Of a DNA stretch of 25,295 bases, positions 15,036 to 22,418 are shown piece by piece. The DNA is from an uncultured Rickettsiales bacterium (GTDB taxonomy: Bacteria > Pseudomonadota > Alphaproteobacteria > Rickettsiales > Deianiraeaceae). The notes under the pieces were generated by a model. It was given only the letters and a program-made list of their open reading frames with translations. It ran no database searches and had not been told where the DNA came from. The stretch covers positions 1 to 25,295 of the forward strand of contig CAMNMI010000003.1 in the NCBI GenBank assembly GCA_946544555.1, written 5' to 3'. A program made the translations under genes and the position numbers. How positions within the stretch are numbered: the stretch's first letter is position 1; each line of letters starts with the position of its first letter.

Positions 15036-16058
15036 TTACAATACAGAAATCCTGCAATAATTCTCAAATTTTCCTGACATAGCTTTGATTTTCATGTTGA
15101 ACTGCGTTGCGAGTTTGGTAGCAAAAACAGTGGCCTTGCAGGATAATTTTACCATGACAAAATTTGTATTGCTCTCAAAAATTGTTTGAACTTCTTCAAA
15201 TTGTTTTAACCAATTTTCAAGTTTAATTCTTTTTTGTAAAACCTCGTTTTGTCGTGTATTTATTATGTCTGTCGTGATATTCTCAAACACATTTATTCCA
15301 CTTTGACATGTTAACATGTTAACATTGTAGGGTGATTTTATTTTCAAAATTTCATCAGAAAAATTTGTAAAAATGAAACCAAGACGAACGCCTGCAAGAC
15401 CAAAAAATTTTGAGAAAGTTCGCAAGATTATTATGTTTTCAAAGTTATTTAACTCGGCCAAAATACTGTCTTGAAGGCCACAAAATTCAATGTATGCCTC
15501 ATCAATTACAACCAGAGTCTCTGGTAAAGATTTTGCAATTTTTATCAATTTATTTTTGTCAATTAATTCACCAACATTTGCCAATGGGTTTGGAATAAAA
15601 ATCATTTTTGCATTACATTTTTTTGCACATGAAATCATCTCATTTTCATCAAAAATAAAACAATTTTTGTCTTCAATTAAATCAATTTTTTCAACTTTTA
15701 CATCAAAAGCTTGTGCATATTGTTTATACATGGAAAATGTCGGTTCGGTCACTAAAATAGTGTCTTCTCCTGGATTGCAAAAAGTTCTGATACACAAATC
15801 AATTCCTTCGTCACTGCCATTTGTTGCGATGATTTTCGTTTTGTCAACGTTGTAAAATTTGCTCGCTAATTCAACCAATTTTATTGCTTTATTTTCAGGA
15901 TAGAAATTTAAATTTTCGTCAACATTTTTCATCAAAATATCATAATCCAATATCGGTTTTGAGCTCTCATTTGCGTGCATGCGTTTCAAATTTTGCGGCG
16001 CAACAGAAACATAATGCGGTTCCATTTTGGTGAGATTTTTGTTGAAGTTTTTTTTCAT
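15036..16058 (-). CDS. hisC: Histidinol-phosphate aminotransferase, C-terminally short
   Basis: The product (340 residues from ATG 16058) is a PLP-dependent HisC: ATNGSDEGIDLCIR, VIDEAYIEF, the lysine motif RTFSKFFGLAGVRLGF, SPYNVNMLT and the substrate-binding Arg in NYCRISVL. It transaminates imidazole-acetol phosphate. Such enzymes often also serve aromatic amino acids, which would complete Phe and Tyr synthesis from the operon it faces. It ends right after CRISVL, lacking the 15-20 residue final helix usual in the family. The usual NNPTG loop reads IPNPLANVG. A GTG at 16067 is an alternative start, but it lies inside the promoter palindrome. It is divergently transcribed from the TrpR-like gene. 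Confidence 0.9.
   Translation of the reverse strand: MKKNFNKNLTKMEPHYVSVAPQNLKRMHANESSKPILDYDILMKNVDENLNFYPENKAIKLVELASKFYNVDKTKIIATNGSDEGIDLCIRTFCNPGEDTILVTEPTFSMYKQYAQAFDVKVEKIDLIEDKNCFIFDENEMISCAKKCNAKMIFIPNPLANVGELIDKNKLIKIAKSLPETLVVIDEAYIEFCGLQDSILAELNNFENIIILRTFSKFFGLAGVRLGFIFTNFSDEILKIKSPYNVNMLTCQSGINVFENITTDIINTRQNEVLQKRIKLENWLKQFEEVQTIFESNTNFVMVKLSCKATVFATKLATQFNMKIKAMSGKFENYCRISVL
15303..15326. promoter_or_regulatory. Intragenic operator-like array inside hisC
   Basis: Three 8-base units in succession, beginning TTGACATG, TTAACATG, include the exact palindrome TTAACATGTTAA (15311-15322). On the coding strand they encode the conserved YNVNML region of HisC, so protein constraint explains part of the match. 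The codons chosen still give exactly the box seen upstream of other his genes. Confidence 0.35.
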
Positions 16059-16066
16059 ATTTTTCA

Positions 16067-16114
16067 CTTGACTTTTATATTAGTATATTAATATGTTAAT
16101 ATATTAAAGTCAAG
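16067..16114. promoter_or_regulatory. Face-to-face promoters of hisC and the TrpR-like gene with tandem operator
   Basis: CTTGACTTT (16067-16075) and its exact inverse AAAGTCAAG (16106-16114) place a TTGACT -35 on each strand. The -10 candidates are TATGTT (plus, 16092-16097, spacing 18) and TAATAT (minus, 16090-16085, spacing 17), so the two promoters interlock. Between them, four 8-base units run in exact register from 16080 to 16111 (TTAGTATA, TTAATATG and two more). A protein bound there would cover both promoters, giving autoregulation of the TrpR-like gene and joint control of hisC and the downstream methyltransferase-hisG operon. Confidence 0.75.
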
Positions 16115-16129
16115 TTTTTTAAAAAATTT

Positions 16130-16417
16130 ATGAGTAAAAATGTTTTAGATTTGGTTGAGGTTTTAACAAAAATTGATGACAAAAAAGTTATGAAAAATTT
16201 TTTAATAGACATTACTACACCATCTGAATTAGCCACTTTACAAGAGAGATTAAATGTCGCCATGTTATTAAATGAAGGCCTTTCTTATAAAGATATTTCA
16301 ACAAAAACTGGCTCCAGCACAACAACAATCACAAGGGTTGCGAGGTTTTTAAAAGACGAAAAATTTGGTGGATATAGGTGGGTTGTGAAGAATATTTTGA
16401 AGAAATATATAGATTAA
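16130..16417 (+). CDS. TrpR-family (YerC/YecD) transcriptional regulator, proposed histidine repressor
   Basis: The 95-residue protein matches the TrpR/YerC-YecD family: an N-terminal helical part, the hinge TPSELATLQERLNVAMLL (30-47) and a helix-turn-helix with GLSYKDISTKTGSSTTTITR (50-69), close to the TrpR reading head. The family forms intertwined dimers that bind operators when occupied by a small ligand, tryptophan for TrpR itself. This gene heads a transcription unit that includes hisG, diverges from hisC, and has 8-base-period TTAA arrays at its own promoter and at other his genes. I infer that it senses histidine or a pathway intermediate. No trp genes are in the window. The start is ATG 16130, about 26 bases from the predicted transcription start, with no Shine-Dalgarno motif. 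Confidence 0.88.
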   Translation: MSKNVLDLVEVLTKIDDKKVMKNFLIDITTPSELATLQERLNVAMLLNEGLSYKDISTKTGSSTTTITRVARFLKDEKFGGYRWVVKNILKKYID

Positions 16418-16474
16418 ATAGGTTGCAAATAAAAAACAAATTTTTAATGAAAGTTGCGTTTTTTCTAATATTTT

Positions 16475-17377
16475 ATGAATAAATTTAACATTGCTTCTAA
16501 AAAGCCTGTTGTAATCGGGATTGTTATTGTGCTTTTATCAATTTATCCAGTTTGTAGTGGCGTTCATTTTATAAAACATCACAAAATATTGAATATTAAG
16601 AAATACAAAATTGTCAAAAAATACAGAATAGCAAAAGAACAATTGGTTGAAAAATACCTTTTTGGAAAAAGTGGAATTGAGATAGGAGGCCATTGGATGA
16701 ATGATTTTCATTTGTATGAGCATGGGCCGTATTTAAATGTGGATTTTACAGCGGAGGATTTTTTCAATCAAAATGGCAAACAAAGAGAAGTTGAAACACC
16801 CGGACAAGCAATAAATATTGTTGCACTTGGTGATGATCTGCCCTTCAAAGATAATACTTTTGACTATGTGTTTACGTCGCATGTAATGGAGCACTTTTTT
16901 GATCCAATTAAAGCAATTCAAGAACATTTGAGGGTGATTAAAAAAGGTGGTGTTTTGGTCTATATAATTCCTCATGTAGATGTAATTTATGACAAAGGCC
17001 GTGATATTACTGATTGGAAAGAAATAGCAAAAAGACACAGTGGCGAACTAAAAATTAATGATTATTACTTTATAGATAGGAAATTTGATAAATTTAATAA
17101 AACAAAATTTAGTCCAAATGATACAGGAATGGTTGCATATTCTGTATTAAAAAGCAAAGTTGACAACTCAAAAGAAGATTATTTTGTCAATAATGTTGGG
17201 AATAAAATTAACAAAAAAGATCTAACGGTTTTTAAACAGGATAACCATCATCACTGGAACGTTTGGAGGCCGGCAGATTTCTTGGAAATGGCCAAACATT
17301 TTGGTTTTAACGTAATTGAATGGAAAGAAAAAGATGATAATTATGGCAATGGTTTTGTTGTTGTTATCCAGAAGTAG
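16475..17377 (+). CDS. SAM-dependent methyltransferase with N-terminal membrane segment
   Basis: The 300-residue protein has a class I methyltransferase core resembling the Methyltransf_11 type: motif I SGIEIGGHW (66-74), then VALGDDLPFKDNTFDYVFTSHVMEH (116-140) and LRVIKKGGVLVYIIPH, the usual post-III strand. Residues 12-30 are strongly hydrophobic after a basic start, giving a signal peptide or membrane anchor that is unusual for this enzyme class. The substrate cannot be told; such methyltransferases next to sugar enzymes often act on glycans or lipids, but here the neighbours are the TrpR-like gene (57 bases upstream) and hisG (6 bases downstream). It has no known role in histidine synthesis and seems to be a passenger in the operon. 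Confidence 0.78.
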   Translation: MNKFNIASKKPVVIGIVIVLLSIYPVCSGVHFIKHHKILNIKKYKIVKKYRIAKEQLVEKYLFGKSGIEIGGHWMNDFHLYEHGPYLNVDFTAEDFFNQNGKQREVETPGQAINIVALGDDLPFKDNTFDYVFTSHVMEHFFDPIKAIQEHLRVIKKGGVLVYIIPHVDVIYDKGRDITDWKEIAKRHSGELKINDYYFIDRKFDKFNKTKFSPNDTGMVAYSVLKSKVDNSKEDYFVNNVGNKINKKDLTVFKQDNHHHWNVWRPADFLEMAKHFGFNVIEWKEKDDNYGNGFVVVIQK

Positions 17378-17383
17378 TTTATT

Positions 17384-18241
17384 ATGGTTTGTGGGAGATT
17401 AAAAATTGCAGTGCAAAAAAGTGATAGAATTGCAAACGATTTCTTGTCTTTGCTGTCTGGCTGTGGGCTTCAAACAAGTGGCGAAATGAAAAAACTTTAT
17501 TGCAATTTTTTAGATTTTCCATTGGAAATTTATTTTGTAAGAGGCAACGATATTCCAGTTTTAATGCAGGAACAATTTGATATCGCTGTGCTCGGAATGG
17601 ATAGTTTTTTACAATATCAAATGGCAAACAGTGCAGAGATTGTGCGACAACTTGGATTTTCAAAATGTCATTTGTCGTTTGCTGGTAAAAATAGTTGTCA
17701 AAACTGGGATATTCAACAACTTCAAGACAAAACCATTGCAACGAGTTATACAAACATTTTGCAGGATTTTTTAGATAAAAACGGCATAACATCTAACATT
17801 GTAAAAATGAGCGGTTCAGTTGAGACATCAATAGAACTGGGCTTTGCTGACTATATTTTTGACATAGTGCAAACAGGTTCAACATTGATGCAGCAAGGTT
17901 TGGCAGAACTAAAAAGTGTGTTAAATCTGGAAGCAATTTTGATAAAGAACAAGAATTTTTCCAGTGAAATTTTGGATGATTTAACCACCAGAATTGATGC
18001 TGTTTTACTTGGTAAACAGCAAAAATATTTAATGTTTAATTTAAAAAAAGATTTGGTTGAAAAAATAAAATCAATTCTTCCATCTGCAAATTCGCCAACA
18101 ATTTTGAATTTAATCGATAGTGATTATGTTGCTATTCATACGCTTTGTGAAAAAGATAAAATCTTTGAACTTTGCAAGGAATTAAAAAAATTTGGGGCGG
18201 AGGGTATTATAGTTAGTGATATAAATTTGATGTTTAAGTAA
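17384..18241 (+). CDS. hisG: ATP phosphoribosyltransferase, long form
   Basis: The 285-residue protein has the HisG N-terminus LKIAVQKSDRI, the DIAVLGMDSF motif and the PRPP-binding loop FDIVQTGSTLMQQGL. It also has a C-terminal HisG_C regulatory domain (about 215-285), the ACT-like domain through which histidine inhibits the long-form enzyme. It catalyses the committed first step, joining ATP and PRPP. Being the long form, it does not need HisZ. The motif usually written QKGRL has Ser-Asp in place of Gly. It starts 6 bases after the methyltransferase gene and is followed one base later by the DUF5131 gene, so all are probably read from the promoter at 16068. Confidence 0.94.
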   Translation: MVCGRLKIAVQKSDRIANDFLSLLSGCGLQTSGEMKKLYCNFLDFPLEIYFVRGNDIPVLMQEQFDIAVLGMDSFLQYQMANSAEIVRQLGFSKCHLSFAGKNSCQNWDIQQLQDKTIATSYTNILQDFLDKNGITSNIVKMSGSVETSIELGFADYIFDIVQTGSTLMQQGLAELKSVLNLEAILIKNKNFSSEILDDLTTRIDAVLLGKQQKYLMFNLKKDLVEKIKSILPSANSPTILNLIDSDYVAIHTLCEKDKIFELCKELKKFGAEGIIVSDINLMFK

Positions 18242-18242
18242 T

Positions 18243-18932
18243 ATGGATGGTAAAAATATAGTTGATAAAATCAAGCTTATAAAAACTTTTAATCCTGTAA
18301 ACGGTTGTTGCATTGGTTGCCCGTATTGCTATGCGAGAAAGATAAATCAGCGGTTTCATATTATTCCTGACTTCAATATTCCAACTTTCCAAGAAAAGCG
18401 GTTGGAGCAACTTTATAAAAAGAAAAAAGGTGAAGTTTATTTAATAACTTCAATGAGTGATTTTTCCGGCTGGAAACCTGAATGGCGAGAGAAAATTTTT
18501 AAAGCATTGTCTGACAATCGACAGCACCTGTATTTACTTTTAACAAAAAGACCTGAGTTAATACATTTTGAAACAAATCTTGATAATGTTTGGATTGGCG
18601 TGAGTGTGACGAATAAAAATGATGTCAAAAGAATTGAAACGATGAAGAAAAATATCAAATGTAGACACTATTCTATAACATTTGAACCACTACATGGAGA
18701 TTGCGGAGAAATGGATTTATCTGGTATTGAGTGCATTTTTATTGGTGCGGAAACCGGAAACAGAAAAGGCAAAATAAAACCACAGAAAGAATGGGTTATG
18801 AATATTGTAAAACAAGCGAATGCTTTGAAAATTCCTGTCTGCATGAAAATGTCTTTACGCGATATTGTTGGTGCGGAAAATTTGACACAAGATTTTCCAG
18901 AGCAGTATAATCAAATTATTTTTGGGAAATAA
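18243..18932 (+). CDS. DUF5131 (phage Gp37/Gp68-like) protein with radical-SAM-type cysteine motif
   Basis: The 229-residue protein carries FNPVNGCCIGCPYCYARKIN near its start; Cys22, Cys26 and Cys29 give the CX3CX2C spacing of radical SAM iron-sulfur clusters. Further on are LITSMSDFSG, YLLLTKRPE, VWIGVSV, ITFEPLHGD and FIGAETGNR, all typical of the DUF5131 family (often annotated phage Gp37/Gp68). The biochemical role of this family is not established to my knowledge. The gene starts one base after the hisG stop, implying translational coupling, yet it is not a known histidine enzyme. It ends the first his operon; the hisD promoter follows. Confidence 0.85.
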   Translation: MDGKNIVDKIKLIKTFNPVNGCCIGCPYCYARKINQRFHIIPDFNIPTFQEKRLEQLYKKKKGEVYLITSMSDFSGWKPEWREKIFKALSDNRQHLYLLLTKRPELIHFETNLDNVWIGVSVTNKNDVKRIETMKKNIKCRHYSITFEPLHGDCGEMDLSGIECIFIGAETGNRKGKIKPQKEWVMNIVKQANALKIPVCMKMSLRDIVGAENLTQDFPEQYNQIIFGK

Positions 18933-18965
18933 TTTATTTTCTTTATCATTTATTGTTTTTTTATA

Positions 18966-19036
18966 TTGACAATTATTTTTTTATCATATTATCATATTAA
19001 TGTGTTAATACATTAACATAATAATATATTAAAATT
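18966..19036 (+). promoter_or_regulatory. hisD promoter with seven-unit tandem operator
   Basis: TTGACA (18966-18971) and TATCAT (18990-18995, spacing 18) form a likely promoter. From 18981 to 19036, seven successive 8-base units keep exact register, including TTATCATA twice, TTAATGTG and TTAACATA. Within them TGTTAATACATTAACA (19003-19018) is a perfect inverted repeat around AC. The array spans the -10 and the expected transcription start and ends six bases before the hisD ATG. It is the longest array in the window. Confidence 0.75.
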
Positions 19037-19042
19037 TATTTT

Positions 19043-20236
19043 ATGACTGATGTTGTAAAAATCGTTGAAGGAATTAGAGAAACATGCTTGAATAGAGGCC
19101 AAGAAGGTTTATTGGAGTTATGCAGAAAATTTGATAAACTTGAAGGCGATAGTTTAATTTTTAATATTCCTGATAACATTAAAGTTGATAATGACTTAAA
19201 AAATGCAATACAAACTGCTATAACAAATATAACAAAGTTTCACAGAGCGGAGGCAAAAAAATTGGCGGAATTTGAGGAAGAAAAAGTTGAAACTTCCGAA
19301 GAAATTGTGTGTTGGAGAAAATTTACTCCAATTGAAAATATTGGTGTTTATGTTCCAAATATGTTGTTTTCCAGTGCTTTGATGAATATAATTCCAGCTC
19401 AAATTGCAGGTTGTAAAAACATTGTTGTTTGCACTCCGCCAAACCCTTCGCAAGCAATTTTATTCACTTTACAGCAACTTGGTATCACAAAAATATACAC
19501 AATCGGCGGTGCACAGGCGATTTTTGCAATGGCATATGGTATTGGAGAAGCACCAAAAGTTGATAAAATTTTCGGTCCAGGTAATGAATTTGTTGATACT
19601 GCCAAAAAAATGGTGTCGCAATTTGTCGCCATTGATATGCCAGCGGGACCAAGCGAGGTGCTGGTTATTGCCGATGAAACCGCTAAAAAAGAGGACACAA
19701 TCTATGACTTATTGGCACAATTGGAACACGGAAGGGAGAGCAAGGCTTGGCTTTTCACTACCGATAAACAGCAGGCAGAGTGGATAAAGAATAATATCAA
19801 AGTAGTCGCAGAGCAGTCAAATCGTTGGTTTTTGCTTGAAAAATCTTTGAATAATTTGAAAATTGAAGTTGTAAAAAGTATTGATGAAGCAGTTGAAAAA
19901 TCAAATAAAATTGCACCAGAACACTTGATAATAAATACAAAAAATGCTGAAAAAGTTGCTGAAAAAATTACAAACGCTGGCTCTGTTTTTATAGGTAGTT
20001 ATACTGGTGAAAGTTTAGGAGATTATTTAAGCGGAACCAATCACGTTTTACCAACAAGCGGGTTTGCAAAGGGTTTTTCCGGGCTTTCTGTTTTGTCATT
20101 TGGCAAGTTTATAACATTTCAAACTGCAACAAAAAATGGTTTGAAAAATGTTGCAGAAAAAGTCATTTGTATGGCTAAAAATGAGGGTTTAGGGTTTCAT
20201 GGAGAGAGTATTGCATCGAGAATGAATAATAAATGA
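19043..20236 (+). CDS. hisD: Histidinol dehydrogenase
   Basis: The 397-residue protein contains the HisD landmarks: IGVYVPNMLFSSALMNIIPA, TIGGAQAIFAMAYG, KIFGPGNEFVDTAKK, MPAGPSEVLVIAD, LLAQLEHGRES with the catalytic Gln and His, KIAPEHLII with Glu-His, and GDYLSGTNHVLPTSGFAKGFSGLSV. The C-terminal EGLGFHGESIASR carries the last zinc-ligand His. It oxidises histidinol to histidine in two NAD-dependent steps. It is about 35 residues shorter than the E. coli protein, and the gap is at the N-terminus. The ATG at 19043 follows directly on the operator array, so an earlier start is unlikely. It has no Shine-Dalgarno sequence. Confidence 0.96.
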   Translation: MTDVVKIVEGIRETCLNRGQEGLLELCRKFDKLEGDSLIFNIPDNIKVDNDLKNAIQTAITNITKFHRAEAKKLAEFEEEKVETSEEIVCWRKFTPIENIGVYVPNMLFSSALMNIIPAQIAGCKNIVVCTPPNPSQAILFTLQQLGITKIYTIGGAQAIFAMAYGIGEAPKVDKIFGPGNEFVDTAKKMVSQFVAIDMPAGPSEVLVIADETAKKEDTIYDLLAQLEHGRESKAWLFTTDKQQAEWIKNNIKVVAEQSNRWFLLEKSLNNLKIEVVKSIDEAVEKSNKIAPEHLIINTKNAEKVAEKITNAGSVFIGSYTGESLGDYLSGTNHVLPTSGFAKGFSGLSVLSFGKFITFQTATKNGLKNVAEKVICMAKNEGLGFHGESIASRMNNK

Positions 20237-20241
20237 TTGTA

Positions 20242-20300
20242 TTAATGTGTTAACGCGATGGAAGGAAGATATTGTATTAGTATATTAATATGTTAAAGTA
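20242..20300 (+). promoter_or_regulatory. Operator arrays upstream of hisH
   Basis: Two separate arrays lie in the hisD-hisH gap. TTAATGTG and TTAACGCG are at 20242-20257. At 20277-20300 there are three units, of which 22 bases (20275-20296) are identical to the hisC/TrpR-like promoter box at 16078-16099. The second array ends six bases before the hisH ATG. No clear -35/-10 pair was found, so this may act on an internal promoter or on elongation and translation. Confidence 0.65.
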
Positions 20301-20306
20301 TATTTT

Positions 20307-20882
20307 ATGACAAAAATTGGCATTCTAAACGGCGGTGGTTATAACATCAATTCCATCCGTTTTGCTCTGGAAAGATTTGGTGTGAACGATATTGTGATTG
20401 TGCAGAATAAAGATGAATTTGATGTTTGCGGCAAAATAATTATACCCGGTGTTGGCAATGCAAAAGTTGCAATGGAAATGTTGCAAAATCAAAACCTGAT
20501 TGAGTGCATAAAATCTACTAAAAAACCTGTTTTAGGTATTTGTTTAGGTATGCAAATAATGTGTAATTTTTCACAAGAATTTGACACAAAATGTATTGGA
20601 ATTTTTGATGAAAAAGTTGTGCACTTGCCAGCTGATTTAGTGGCTCCGCAAATGGGATGGAATTGTATTGAAAACGGAAAATATCAAGGAGAATTTGTTT
20701 ATTTTTGCAACAATTTTTATGTTCCAATTTGCAAAAATACAACTGCTTTTGTTGATTATTTTGGAACAAAAATTTCCGCGATAATTCAAAAAAACAATTT
20801 TACAGGAATGCAGTTTCACCCTGAAAAAAGTGGAAAAATTGGTGAAAAAATATTAAAGGAATGGTTAGAAAATAAGTTTTAG
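20307..20882 (+). CDS. hisH: Imidazole glycerol phosphate synthase, glutaminase subunit
   Basis: The 191-residue protein is a class I glutamine amidotransferase: PGVGNAKVAMEML, the nucleophile Cys79 in LGICLGMQ, PQMGWN and the His171/Glu173 pair in FHPEKSG. It supplies ammonia to HisF. Its partner gene hisF is not next to it; an acetyltransferase gene is wedged between them. The stop codon TAG lies inside the first unit of the next operator array. Length is typical. Confidence 0.95.
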   Translation: MTKIGILNGGGYNINSIRFALERFGVNDIVIVQNKDEFDVCGKIIIPGVGNAKVAMEMLQNQNLIECIKSTKKPVLGICLGMQIMCNFSQEFDTKCIGIFDEKVVHLPADLVAPQMGWNCIENGKYQGEFVYFCNNFYVPICKNTTAFVDYFGTKISAIIQKNNFTGMQFHPEKSGKIGEKILKEWLENKF

Positions 20883-20902
20883 TATGTTAACATGTTAATA
20901 CA
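20879..20902 (+). promoter_or_regulatory. Operator array after hisH
   Basis: Three 8-base units in register (TTAGTATG, TTAACATG, TTAATACA) include the exact palindrome TTAACATGTTAA at 20887-20898. The first unit overlaps the hisH stop codon. Confidence 0.65.
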
Positions 20903-20979
20903 AAAAAAATCAAACAATAACATGAGATAGATTGTTCTTGCAAATAAAAAAATATACAGTCTGTTGCTACTGTTTTTTT

Positions 20980-21636
20980 ATGCCTGATGACAAAAATGAA
21001 TTGCCAAATCCAGATGACGCTTATCCGTTAAAATGTGGTTTTAAAACAACGATTTATCTGAAATCCATCAAACATCACAACCTCGTTGTTGGCGATTTTA
21101 GCTATGGTGCGGATGATTTTGAAACTGGAATTTTACACCATTATCAGTTTAGTAAAGATAAATTAATTGTTGGAAAGTTTTGTTCAATAGCGAAGGGTGT
21201 GAAGTTTTTTATGAATGACTGCAACCATGACTATCATTGTATTTCTACATTTCCGTTTTCAATCATGAACGGCTTTCCCGGGGAAAGTTATCAACAAAGT
21301 CATCATGTTTATAAAGGCGATACGGTTGTCGGAAATGACGTTTGGATTGGCGAAAATGCGACAATTATGCCTGGTGTAAAAATTGGAAACGGTGCAATAA
21401 TTGCAACAAATTCGCATGTTGTGAAAGACATTCCTGCCTACTGTATAGTGGGCGGAAACCCTGCAAAAGTTATTCGTAAAAGATTTGATGACGAGTTAAT
21501 TGACCTGCTTGAAAAGTGGCAATGGTGGAATTTACCAGTTGATGAAATTAGTAAAATAGTGGTGCCAATTATCACAAATCCTGACATTGAGTTTGCAAAA
21601 AGTGAGATTAAAAAATTGTTGAAAAATAAAAAATAA
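20980..21636 (+). CDS. CatB/Vat-type hexapeptide acetyltransferase
   Basis: The 218-residue protein is a left-handed beta-helix acyltransferase of the xenobiotic (CatB/Vat) group. It has VGKFCSIAKGVKFF, the catalytic His83 in the CNHDYHCISTFPF segment, VVGNDVWIGENATIMPGVKIGNGAIIATNSHV and VVGGNPAKVIRKRF-like repeats, then a C-terminal helical WQWWNLP motif typical of this group. Members acetylate small hydroxylated compounds, including chloramphenicol and streptogramins, but many chromosomal copies have unknown natural substrates. I chose ATG 20980; an upstream TTG would add 16 residues without conservation. It splits hisH from hisF and is bounded by operator arrays on both sides. No resistance role should be assumed. 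Confidence 0.88.
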   Translation: MPDDKNELPNPDDAYPLKCGFKTTIYLKSIKHHNLVVGDFSYGADDFETGILHHYQFSKDKLIVGKFCSIAKGVKFFMNDCNHDYHCISTFPFSIMNGFPGESYQQSHHVYKGDTVVGNDVWIGENATIMPGVKIGNGAIIATNSHVVKDIPAYCIVGGNPAKVIRKRFDDELIDLLEKWQWWNLPVDEISKIVVPIITNPDIEFAKSEIKKLLKNKK

Positions 21637-21640
21637 AATT

Positions 21641-21664
21641 TTAGTGTGTTAACATGTTAATATG
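21641..21664 (+). promoter_or_regulatory. Operator array overlapping the hisF start codon
   Basis: Three units in register (TTAGTGTG, TTAACATG, TTAATATG) include the exact palindrome TTAACATGTTAA at 21649-21660. The ATG of the third unit is the hisF start codon, leaving no room for a Shine-Dalgarno sequence. Confidence 0.65.
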
Positions 21665-22414
21665 ATAACAAAGAGAATAATTGCATGCCTTGACATTGCA
21701 AATGGAAAGGTTGTAAAAGGAGTAAAGTTTGGCGATCACGAAGTCATTGGAGATGCAGTTGAGTTGGCTGAAAAATACTGCAAAAACGGCATAAATGAGT
21801 TGGTTTTGTATGACATTTTGGCTTCCGCAAATGACACAGAAATTGACACAAAAATGATTGAAAATGTTGCAAAAAACATCAATATTCCGTTTTGTGTTGC
21901 TGGAAAAATTGATAGTTGTAAAAAGGTGGAGAAGTGCCTAAAAATGGGAGCAGATAAGGTATCAATCAACTCGCCCGCATTGAAAAATCCTGATTTGATT
22001 GACGAGATTGTGAAAAACTTTGGCTCTTCAACTTTGGTTGTTGGAATTGACACAAAAAACGGAGAAATATACAAAAATACTGGAAATATTGACAAAACAG
22101 AAAAGTGCAAATGGAGTGTTTTTGATTGGGTTAAAGAGGTTGAAAATCGCGGTGCTGGTGAGATTGTGGTGAATTCTATGTCATTTGACGGCACAAAAAA
22201 TGGGTTTGATATTGAGTTGTTGGATAAAATTACAAAGTTGGTTAAAGTGCCTGTTATAGCCAGCGGAGGGGCAGGAAAAGTTGAAGATTTTGTTGAAGTT
22301 TTTACAAAAACCGCGGTTTCAGGTGCATTGGGAGCGAGTGTTTTTCACAAAAATTTAGTTGATATTAAAGAATTGAAGGAGAAATTGAAGCAAAATGGTG
22401 TTTTAGTATGTTAA
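21662..22414 (+). CDS. hisF: Imidazole glycerol phosphate synthase, cyclase subunit
   Basis: The 250-residue TIM barrel has both catalytic aspartates: Asp11 in IACLDIANGKVVKG and Asp130 in VVGIDTK. The phosphate-binding SGGAGKVEDF segment is also present. It turns PRFAR plus ammonia from HisH into IGP and AICAR. The usual LDITAS reads YDILAS, and the usual SMDxDGT reads SMSFDGT, both mild departures. Its stop codon TAA lies inside the operator-like unit TTAATATG, which also supplies the ATG of the HNH gene. Confidence 0.95.
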   Translation: MITKRIIACLDIANGKVVKGVKFGDHEVIGDAVELAEKYCKNGINELVLYDILASANDTEIDTKMIENVAKNINIPFCVAGKIDSCKKVEKCLKMGADKVSINSPALKNPDLIDEIVKNFGSSTLVVGIDTKNGEIYKNTGNIDKTEKCKWSVFDWVKEVENRGAGEIVVNSMSFDGTKNGFDIELLDKITKLVKVPVIASGGAGKVEDFVEVFTKTAVSGALGASVFHKNLVDIKELKEKLKQNGVLVC

Positions 22415-22418
22415 TATG
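22403..22418 (+). promoter_or_regulatory. Operator-like pair at the hisF-HNH junction
   Basis: TTAGTATG and TTAATATG in register span the end of hisF. The second unit supplies the TAA stop of hisF and the ATG start of the next gene. With only two units it may be a remnant. Confidence 0.5.

Noticed and set aside
16130..16417. Calling the regulator the tryptophan repressor TrpR itself
   Set aside because: It fits the YerC/YecD branch, no trp genes are nearby, and its candidate operators lie at histidine genes.
18981..19036. Array read as a CRISPR or ordinary microsatellite
   Set aside because: Units are only 8 bases with no spacers, and they vary at fixed positions while keeping TTAA, which fits protein half-sites better than slippage.
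20980..21636. Acetyltransferase as an antibiotic-resistance gene
   Set aside because: The Vat/CatB fold alone does not show resistance, and many chromosomal members have other or unknown substrates.
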